Origin: an uncultured bacterium
GTDB lineage: Bacteria; Patescibacteriota; Minisyncoccia; Phycocordibacterales; Phycocordibacteraceae
NCBI GenBank assembly: GCA_943914435.1
Contig: CALUBY010000029.1
Coordinates: 1-9,208 of the forward strand
Length of the DNA stretch: 9,208 nucleotides
Direction: 5' to 3'
The notes under the pieces are model-generated. The model was not told where the DNA came from. It ran no database searches and was given only the letters and a program-made list of their open reading frames with translations. The position numbers and the translations under genes were made by a program. Shown in pieces: positions 1 to 3,957 of the stretch (within the stretch, counting starts at the first letter, position 1; each line of letters starts with the position of its first letter).

Positions 1-93
1 TGGCGTTAAGAACGCAAGAAACTTCTCGTCTTCCCACACTTTCCACGACGGAATGTCTCCCTTTAAAAGCTTGTCGAAAATAGTTTCTTCCAT
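1..93 (-). CDS. HIT-family (histidine triad) protein, N-terminal fragment
   Basis: The ATG at 93-91 opens a frame that runs off the left edge after 31 codons. The visible protein begins MEETIFDKLLKGDIPSWKVW and continues with EDEKFLAFLTP. This matches the usual N-terminus of bacterial Hint-like HIT proteins (short lead, I-F-x-K-I/L-x-x-G-x-I-P, then V/W-x-E-D-x-x-x-L-A-F-L). Family members are small dimeric nucleotide hydrolases or transferases acting on purine nucleoside phosphoramidates and similar compounds. The catalytic H-x-H-x-H motif would lie outside the window, so activity cannot be judged. There is no Shine-Dalgarno sequence; a TATACT box ends 6 bases before the ATG. It follows the LOG-like gene and its terminator, so it is probably a separate transcript. 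The family call is from N-terminal resemblance only. Confidence 0.75.
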   Translation of the reverse strand, partial: MEETIFDKLLKGDIPSWKVWEDEKFLAFLTP

Positions 94-99
94 GAGAAA

Positions 100-105
100 A
101 GTATA
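100..105 (-). promoter_or_regulatory. -10 box just before the HIT gene start
   Basis: On the minus strand TATACT occupies 105-100 and is followed by six bases and then the ATG at 93. This spacing would place the transcription start at or next to the start codon, giving a leaderless mRNA. I see no convincing -35 box 16-18 bases upstream. Confidence 0.45.
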
Positions 106-134
106 TCGCGAACTACCGTAACCTTACCCCTTAC

Positions 135-166
135 AAGCAAAGCCGTCCCAGAGGGCGGCTTTGCTT
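135..166 (-). terminator. Rho-independent terminator after the LOG-like gene
   Basis: Inverted repeat with arms 135-148 and 153-166 around a 4-base loop: 14 positions, with one U-G pair on the plus strand (A-C mismatch on the minus strand). The arm ends in T-rich sequence in both directions, so it may work bidirectionally. It lies 36 bases past the stop of the LOG-like gene. Its right arm and the following bases (153-174) are identical to those of the terminator at 781-812. Confidence 0.7.
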
Positions 167-201
167 TCTGCGCGAGCTAGTGGGTACTGTTGGAACCAGA
201 A

Positions 202-741
202 TTAGAAAAGCTCAGCAAGAAGCTCGAGTACTTTATTGACCGCCTCTTCTGGTGTTGTGGTTGGCTCCACCTTTAGACGCTTACGAGCATCGATATATTC
301 TCCTGCGAGCTTATCTGCCCATCCACCTGTACCCGTAATCGCGACGATTGGTATATTCATCTGATAAGCGATTGCCGTTTCAGTGAGCGTTCCCGACCCA
401 CCCGAGATGATAATAATTGCATCGCATGAGTTAACTAGAACGAACTCTCTGCCTCCTCCTCGCTCTATACCTGTAGCAATAATGACATCAGTTAGTCCTT
501 CCTTATCCCAGATATCCTTTCCTTTTCCGTATGTGACTCCAACTGTTAATCCGTTCGCGCTTTTTGCACCACGGGACGCTGCAGTCGAAAGAGAATCATA
601 ATCTTTCTCAGCACCATACACAGTAATGTGCCCTTTTTCAGCAATGAGTCTACCTGTTTCAAAAGCAACCTTCTCTATCTCTGGCGCGTAATTTAAATCA
701 GCGGCTGAGCCCATTACGCCGATTTGTAGCTTTCTTTTCAT
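202..741 (-). CDS. LOG-like / TIGR00725-type Rossmann-fold protein
   Basis: A 179-residue protein of the SLOG superfamily, closest by motif to the TIGR00725 group related to LOG (lonely guy) lysine-decarboxylase-like proteins. True LOG enzymes are phosphoribohydrolases releasing base from nucleotide 5'-monophosphates; substrates of the TIGR00725 branch are not established. Visible signs are an N-terminal Rossmann start (IGVMGSA, residues 7-13), the G-G-G-R-E-F segment (95-100), and the nucleotide-loop signature GGSGTLTE at 114-121, which matches the family's G-G-x-G-T-x-x-E. Length fits a single-domain member. The start is the ATG at 741. It has no Shine-Dalgarno but a perfect TATAAT ends 8 bases upstream. 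Terminators lie on both sides (781-812 upstream, 135-166 downstream), so it is likely monocistronic. Fold call is firm; function is not. Confidence 0.85.
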   Translation of the reverse strand: MKRKLQIGVMGSAADLNYAPEIEKVAFETGRLIAEKGHITVYGAEKDYDSLSTAASRGAKSANGLTVGVTYGKGKDIWDKEGLTDVIIATGIERGGGREFVLVNSCDAIIIISGGSGTLTETAIAYQMNIPIVAITGTGGWADKLAGEYIDARKRLKVEPTTTPEEAVNKVLELLAELF

Positions 742-749
742 AGGTCTTG

Positions 750-755
750 ATTATA
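750..755 (-). promoter_or_regulatory. Consensus -10 box (TATAAT) before the LOG-like gene
   Basis: TATAAT is read at 755-750 on the minus strand, with 8 bases between it and the ATG at 741. Initiation 7-8 bases downstream would begin the mRNA essentially at the start codon. No clear -35 element is seen. Confidence 0.55.
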
Positions 756-780
756 CAAGAAGTTGATACAACCTATTCAT

Positions 781-812
781 AAGCAAAACCGCCCGAAAGG
801 GCGGCTTTGCTT
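781..812 (-). terminator. Terminator of tRNA-Asp
   Basis: Arms 781-794 and 799-812 close on a 4-base loop (GAAA on the plus strand, UUUC in the minus transcript). All 14 positions pair on the minus transcript (one G-U at 788/805), ending in a UUUUGCUU tail. It starts 5 bases beyond the tRNA-Asp discriminator base. The sequence is nearly the same as the terminator at 135-166. Confidence 0.75.
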
Positions 813-816
813 TCTG

Positions 817-1101
817 CGCGGTCGACGAGACTTGAACTCGCAACCTCCCGCGTGCACGGTATCCCCTATTTTCATAGAGGCGTGGACTATATCTTTACCA
901 TGAGGATCTCTCCTTTTAGGTACTCCGGTATCTAGTCTCTACGGCGCCCCCGTGTTAATTCATACGGGGTTCCCTCGGTATTCGCATATCTCCAATTGAG
1001 ACTTAGCCTTCACCGATATCCCAGAGAGTTCTCAATCCGACTTTCGAACGGAAAGCTGCACGACTACAGGCGGGTGCTCTAACCAGTTGAGCTACGACCG
1101 C
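817..1101 (-). tRNA. tRNA-Asp(GUC), interrupted by a group I intron
   Basis: Exons are 1101-1066 (36 nt) and 854-817 (38 nt). Joined, they give a complete cloverleaf: acceptor GCGGTCG/CGACCGC, D-stem GCTC/GAGC with loop AACTGGTTA (G18, G19 present), anticodon stem CCCGC/GCGGG, loop CTGTCAC, variable AGGTT, T-stem GCGAG/CTCGT with canonical loop TTCAAGT, and discriminator G73, the Asp identity base. The anticodon is GUC. The CCA end is not encoded (GCA follows acceptor and discriminator). A 211-nt intron separates U35 from C36, so the unspliced gene has no readable anticodon. The gene lies 83 nt downstream of the homing endonuclease ORF and is followed by its own terminator. Confidence 0.92.
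855..1065 (-). other. Group I self-splicing intron (IC3-like) in tRNA-Asp
   Basis: The 211-nt intron has the boundary marks of group I: the 5' exon ends in U, the intron ends in G. P1 pairs exon CUGU with intron GCAG (1059-1056) and has the U-G wobble at the splice site. Core helices found by eye, on the minus strand: P2 CUUUC/GAAAG; P3 CUCUGG (1026-1021) with CCGGAG (928-923); P4 UCGGU/ACCGA; P5 UCUC/GAGA; P6 CCCCGU/ACGGGG; P7 GACUA (937-933) with UAGUC (889-885); P8 UACC/GGUA capped by AGGA-GAGA-UCCU; P9 CCUCUAU-GAAA-AUAGGGG. J8/7 plus the P7 3' strand reads AAGAUAUAGUCC, the classic element of bacterial tRNA introns. It carries no ORF. Subgroup IC3 is inferred from resemblance to the cyanobacterial tRNA-Leu intron. 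Confidence 0.93.
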
Positions 1102-1117
1102 AGGTGAGGATTTCTGC

Positions 1118-1133
1118 ACGAATGGTGATTCGT
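1118..1133 (-). other. Short hairpin in the tRNA-Asp leader
   Basis: A perfect 6-bp inverted repeat (ACGAAT at 1118-1123, ATTCGT at 1128-1133) with a 4-base loop lies 17 bases before the mature tRNA 5' end. It may help 5' processing, or it may overlap the promoter; the sequence does not decide. Confidence 0.4.
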
Positions 1134-1139
1134 ATAGTA
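1131..1139 (-). promoter_or_regulatory. Possible -10 region of tRNA-Asp
   Basis: The minus strand reads TACTATACG at 1139-1131, offering TACTAT or TATACG as a -10 box about 30 nt ahead of the tRNA 5' end. No good -35 is visible, so the tRNA could also be read through from tRNA-Met and the endonuclease gene. Confidence 0.3.
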
Positions 1140-1151
1140 TCCGAGCCTGCT

Positions 1152-1184
1152 AGACGTACCATAACTAAAAGTGATAGTACGTCT
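1152..1184 (-). repeat. 8-bp inverted repeat at the 3' end of the endonuclease gene
   Basis: AGACGTAC (1152-1159) and GTACGTCT (1177-1184) form a perfect 8-bp stem with a 17-base loop. The repeat begins at the last base of the endonuclease stop codon. There is no U-tract, so a classical terminator is unlikely; it may stabilise the mRNA 3' end or mark the edge of an inserted element. Confidence 0.5.
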
Positions 1185-1870
1185 TACTTGTTTCCAAGTG
1201 TGAGCACGCTAATTGCTCGTTCCAGCTTCTCCCGCTTGCGCGGTAAAAACAGGTCCGAGGTAGGGGCAGTATGATATATAAGACCGCATAGTGCAAGGCT
1301 GTCTTTATGACTCAAGACCAACTCAAAGCCCCGTTTCTTGGTCCGTATTGAGCCTCCCTGCACACCTTCTACCCTTAGAGCTTCGTGTAGAGCAACTAAA
1401 AAGCCGCGCGACCCACTAGTAAACAAGGTCTGCAGGATCCAGCGTTTCCTGTCTCGATTTCTGAACTTGAGCTCACTAAAGTATACGCAGCCGTCTCCAT
1501 CGAAATATCCCCGTATAAAATCACCAAGGAACTCTCTCGGAACATCAGGGAAACTGAGCGAATTGCTCTTGCCCTGCGTAAAACCTAAAGCACTCAAATC
1601 ATTGAACCACTCCTTACTCCCTATCTGCAGTCGATAAGACTGCTTCCAATGACTCTTTCGTGGTGGTCTCTTGGAAATGTAGTGATTAGAGCCTGAGGCG
1701 TGCTGTACCCATTGAAGAAGTATCCGGTCCGTACTGGTGAATTCTATAAAGCATGACCCGCGCCGATTCTGAAGCATCGAACCATCTGCAGCAAAAAAGC
1801 CGAGGACGTATGCCATATCTTTCGTCCATCTTTTGAAGAAATCCTGATTGAGAGTTCTTGATGCAGGCAT
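1184..1870 (-). CDS. Free-standing LAGLIDADG homing endonuclease (two-motif)
   Basis: A 228-residue protein with two LAGLIDADG helices: YVLGFFAADG at residues 21-30 and FIRGYFDGDG at 118-127. Each ends in the metal-binding acidic residue (D29, D126). The spacing and length fit a single-chain monomeric endonuclease whose two pseudo-symmetric halves recognise a long asymmetric DNA site. The basic segment around residues 67-80 is consistent with DNA binding. It sits between tRNA-Met (59 nt upstream) and the intron-bearing tRNA-Asp (82 nt downstream), outside the intron and not fused to a host protein, so it is not an intein. The ATG at 1870 is the first in frame after an upstream TAG; M19 is a less likely alternative. 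No Shine-Dalgarno is seen. Both motifs are intact, so the gene is probably active. The guess that it mobilises the adjacent intron is inference. Confidence 0.88.
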   Translation of the reverse strand: MPASRTLNQDFFKRWTKDMAYVLGFFAADGSMLQNRRGSCFIEFTSTDRILLQWVQHASGSNHYISKRPPRKSHWKQSYRLQIGSKEWFNDLSALGFTQGKSNSLSFPDVPREFLGDFIRGYFDGDGCVYFSELKFRNRDRKRWILQTLFTSGSRGFLVALHEALRVEGVQGGSIRTKKRGFELVLSHKDSLALCGLIYHTAPTSDLFLPRKREKLERAISVLTLGNK

Positions 1871-1875
1871 CCACT

Positions 1876-1919
1876 AAGCATGCTTGATTGGAGATCAAAT
1901 CTATCTTAAGAAAAGATAG
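1876..1919 (-). repeat. Cluster of three small dyads ahead of the endonuclease gene
   Basis: The 59-base spacer between tRNA-Met and the endonuclease holds a 10-bp palindrome AAGCATGCTT (1876-1885), a TTGAT/ATCAA dyad (1884-1888, 1894-1898) and a 7-bp stem CTATCTT/AAGATAG (1901-1907, 1913-1919). The last could be a weak terminator after tRNA-Met; all are AT-rich and modest. Confidence 0.35.
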
Positions 1920-1929
1920 TCTCTATCTA

Positions 1930-2006
1930 TGGTGCTGGCGGGAGGACTTGCACCTCCGACCTTAGGTTTATGAGTCCTATGCTCTAACTACCTGAGCTAC
2001 GCCAGC
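1930..2006 (-). tRNA. tRNA-Met(CAU) (elongator, or tRNA-Ile2)
   Basis: A 77-nt cloverleaf with encoded CCA: acceptor GCTGGCG/CGCCAGC, D-stem GCTC/GAGC, anticodon loop CTCATAA, variable AGGTC, T-stem GGAGG/CCTCC, discriminator A73. A paired G1-C72 and the lack of GGG/CCC in the anticodon stem argue against an initiator. Met versus lysidine-modified Ile2 cannot be told from sequence. Oddities: the lowest anticodon-stem pair is A31-A39; the D-loop AGGTAGTTA places A rather than G at position 18; the T-loop TGCAAGT has G instead of U at position 55. The other tRNA here is canonical at all these sites. It lies 33 nt after the nucleotidyltransferase stop and may be partly co-transcribed. Confidence 0.9.
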
Positions 2007-2019
2007 GTCTATGCACCTT

Positions 2020-2025
2020 ACTATA
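2020..2025 (-). promoter_or_regulatory. -10 box of tRNA-Met
   Basis: TATAGT is read at 2025-2020 on the minus strand, 13 bases before the mature tRNA 5' end. No convincing -35 at 16-18 bases. Confidence 0.4.
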
Positions 2026-2039
2026 GCCAACGCCCCTGT

Positions 2040-2738
2040 TCAACGTCCAAGCGCCTTGAGCGTCTCTTCTGCCCTCTCCAAATCTTCTGGAGCCGTTATC
2101 TGGAACCAGAAGGTAGCGTTCACGGCAACGAGTGGGATACCCGAGGCAAGCGAGGCAGCAAGCACCGTCTGAGGCAATCCGTACTCATCACTCCCTGCTT
2201 CTTTGGGAACCATAGGGTACTCAAACACCCTCGGATCAAGTGCAAAGAGGTTGGTGTTCATAAGCCCAGGCTTGCCTCGATGATCCCCTTCTTCTATCGC
2301 CACAATGTGTCCTGCCTCGTCCATAACCATGCGTCCTCCGGACGCCATCGTCTCCGTTTCCTGAATAAGGATGCTCCAGTCCGAGCGTGAGAGACAGGCA
2401 TCAATGTCCTCTCGTGAATAGAGGTCGTCGCCCATAAGCACCACAAAGCGCTCGGTGAGGTACGGACGTGCGAGCCAGAGCGCTGCCGCTGTTCCATCGA
2501 GTGTTTCCTGCTCTACATAGCGGATACGTCGTCCGCGGAACTCCTCCCCAAAAGCGTCACGAATAACCTGACCCAAGTACCCCACGATGAGAATCACCTC
2601 ATCAACCTCCGGAGGAAGCACATCGAGCTTGTGCTCGATAAGGGACTTGCCCGCTACGGTCAGCATGGGCTTTGGAACAGTATCGGTTAGGTCGCGCATT
2701 CGCGTGCCACGACCTGAGGCTAGAATAACGGCTTGCAT
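2040..2738 (-). CDS. Sugar-phosphate nucleotidyltransferase (GT-A fold)
   Basis: A 232-residue NTP-transferase of the glucose-1-phosphate thymidylyl/uridylyl/mannose-1-phosphate guanylyl type (COG1208-like). Such enzymes join NTP and a sugar or choline phosphate to make an activated sugar for glycans. Visible motifs: GRGTRM at 9-14 in the nucleotide-binding start ILASGRGTRM; VPKPML at 21-26 with the phosphate-contacting Lys23; DGTAAAL at 81-87; metal-binding GDD at 103-105; NTN at 161-163; and ITAPEDL at 214-220, the usual late segment. Its length means a bare catalytic domain without the left-handed beta-helix acyltransferase tail. The ATG lies 4 bases after the stop of the CAP gene, implying one operon and perhaps translational coupling; there is no clear Shine-Dalgarno. 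The exact sugar and nucleotide are unknown. Confidence 0.9.
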   Translation of the reverse strand: MQAVILASGRGTRMRDLTDTVPKPMLTVAGKSLIEHKLDVLPPEVDEVILIVGYLGQVIRDAFGEEFRGRRIRYVEQETLDGTAAALWLARPYLTERFVVLMGDDLYSREDIDACLSRSDWSILIQETETMASGGRMVMDEAGHIVAIEEGDHRGKPGLMNTNLFALDPRVFEYPMVPKEAGSDEYGLPQTVLAASLASGIPLVAVNATFWFQITAPEDLERAEETLKALGR

Positions 2739-2742
2739 AGTA

Positions 2743-3828
2743 TTAGAACGCTACCATAACACTTGCTGGTTCTGAACCATCAGGAACTATCACGCTGGTT
2801 GTGGTTGTGGCGTTAAACACCAAGAGACTCAAAGCCACCATGAGGACAAGGAAGCCGCCTCCTGCCACTTCGAGGTACTGCACGCGTACATGGGCAGCAA
2901 GTGCAACAAGAAGGAGCACTGCAACAACGGCGGCAAGTCCCGCGAGCGCATAGATAACGGTGTGGGTTGGTGAAGCAGCAACCTGCGCAAAGAAGCTAAG
3001 CGTGTCACTCGTGGCACCCTCAACACGCGCCATGGCACTTTCCTCTCCCTCATTCGCTTCCTCATCACTTGGGCTGTCTGAGACGGTGGCACCAAGCTCA
3101 GCACCGAGCACTGAGGATTCCTCAGGTGAGGCTGATGTATCAGCAGCTACTACGTCTTCTTGAACGGAAGTGGCGGGCTCTGATGGGTCAGCAACGGCAG
3201 TAGCGGACGCTTGAGGCCCCGTATCTGCGGTTGCTACCTGATACGCCGCAGTTGCGCGTGGGGTCGCAAAGAACTGCACCACAAAGGTAGTCTCCTTCCC
3301 TTGATACATTCCCTGAGCAACCCCAAACCCAACACGGGTGTATTGTCCCTTTTCAATATTTGCGCGGTGCGTTGGTGAATTCATCCATGCCTCCTCGACA
3401 TCTTCCGAGTCACTAAAGTTAACCGCGAGATTCTCTCCGGCATAGGTGTAGTCGTATCCCACCGTATCAAGCCAGTGCCATGGCTGACGACCCTCTGGAT
3501 CCACGTGAGCAAAGTATCCACGTGCAGCCATGTCATCTGCTTTCATTTGTGCCGCTCGAGCAAGGTGCGCATCCTGCGTGAGTGGAGAGACTCCTGCCGC
3601 AGCACGATCCTCGTTGGTGAGTGTTGCAAGAACACCCGGAAGCACTGAGGCAAGGAAGTCAGTCTTTTGGAACACGAGCTTCGTCTGCACGACGTACGCC
3701 ACCTGTATGAGGAGTATGAGGGCGATGAGCGCAGCAACCCCTCCCACCGTGAAGAGAAAGGGTTTGAAGTTATTCCCCTTGTGAGGAATGAGGTGGTCGT
3801 GGAGGTGGGTATGCAACTTCTTGGCCAT
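2743..3828 (-). CDS. Membrane-anchored CAP/SCP-domain protein with C-terminal double membrane span
   Basis: A 361-residue envelope protein. A His-rich cytoplasmic start is followed by a membrane segment at about 22-47, then a CAP (SCP-like, PF00188-type) domain at about 60-190. CAP signatures are clear: H108 in the YFAHVDPEG segment, AGENLA (130-135, E132), and EEAWMNSPTHRANI (145-158, with E145/146 and H154), giving the four-residue metal-site set. A Ser/Thr/Ala/Glu-rich acidic linker (about 195-285) follows, then two further spans at about 290-313 and 320-339 and a short Thr-rich tail. Bacterial CAP proteins are extracellular and of mostly unknown activity. Three spans is more than the usual anchor. 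It is first in a two-gene unit with the nucleotidyltransferase. TATTAT ends 7 bases before the ATG and there is no Shine-Dalgarno, suggesting a leaderless mRNA. Confidence 0.9.
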   Translation of the reverse strand: MAKKLHTHLHDHLIPHKGNNFKPFLFTVGGVAALIALILLIQVAYVVQTKLVFQKTDFLASVLPGVLATLTNEDRAAAGVSPLTQDAHLARAAQMKADDMAARGYFAHVDPEGRQPWHWLDTVGYDYTYAGENLAVNFSDSEDVEEAWMNSPTHRANIEKGQYTRVGFGVAQGMYQGKETTFVVQFFATPRATAAYQVATADTGPQASATAVADPSEPATSVQEDVVAADTSASPEESSVLGAELGATVSDSPSDEEANEGEESAMARVEGATSDTLSFFAQVAASPTHTVIYALAGLAAVVAVLLLVALAAHVRVQYLEVAGGGFLVLMVALSLLVFNATTTTSVIVPDGSEPASVMVAF

Positions 3829-3835
3829 TGGTCAA

Positions 3836-3841
3836 ATAATA
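3836..3841 (-). promoter_or_regulatory. -10 box before the CAP gene
   Basis: TATTAT read at 3841-3836, followed by 7 bases and the ATG at 3828. A weak -35 (TTGCTC, 3863-3858) lies 16 bases upstream. The unit lies just past the terminator at 3906-3940, so a promoter is needed here. Confidence 0.5.
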
Positions 3842-3905
3842 CAACAGGAACGCAAAAGAGCAAGCTCTTCCCTTCTGTTCTGTGGATACGACACACTTCC
3901 CAAAC

Positions 3906-3940
3906 AGAAGAAGCCCCGTCCAAAGGACGGGGCTTCTTCT
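3906..3940 (-). terminator. Strong terminator after the peptidoglycan-binding protein gene
   Basis: A perfect 16-bp stem (3906-3921 with 3925-3940) with a 3-base loop, GC-rich core and T/C-rich tail on the minus strand. It starts 17 bases beyond the stop codon at 3958. It is nearly symmetrical and could also act in the other direction. Confidence 0.88.
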
Positions 3941-3957
3941 TCCTCGCGTTTACTCGA

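Noticed and set aside
178..210. tRNA remnant (GGTTCCAAC-like string) near the end of the LOG-like gene
   Set aside because: No T-stem or acceptor pairing can be formed around it.
383..601. 72-residue plus-strand frame
   Set aside because: Antisense to the conserved GGSGTLTE region of the LOG-like gene; no independent support.
855..1065. Archaeal-type bulge-helix-bulge tRNA intron
   Set aside because: The insert is long and has all group I core helices plus the U/G boundary signature; no bulge-helix-bulge is needed.
1184..1870. Endonuclease as part of an intein or as an intron-encoded ORF
   Set aside because: No host protein flanks it and no splicing-domain motifs are seen; the intron ends lie at 1065 and 855, outside the gene.
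3543..3923. 126-residue minus-strand frame overlapping the CAP gene start
   Set aside because: It is in another frame of the CAP gene and its upstream region, and its Ser/Arg-rich composition is typical of a shadow frame.
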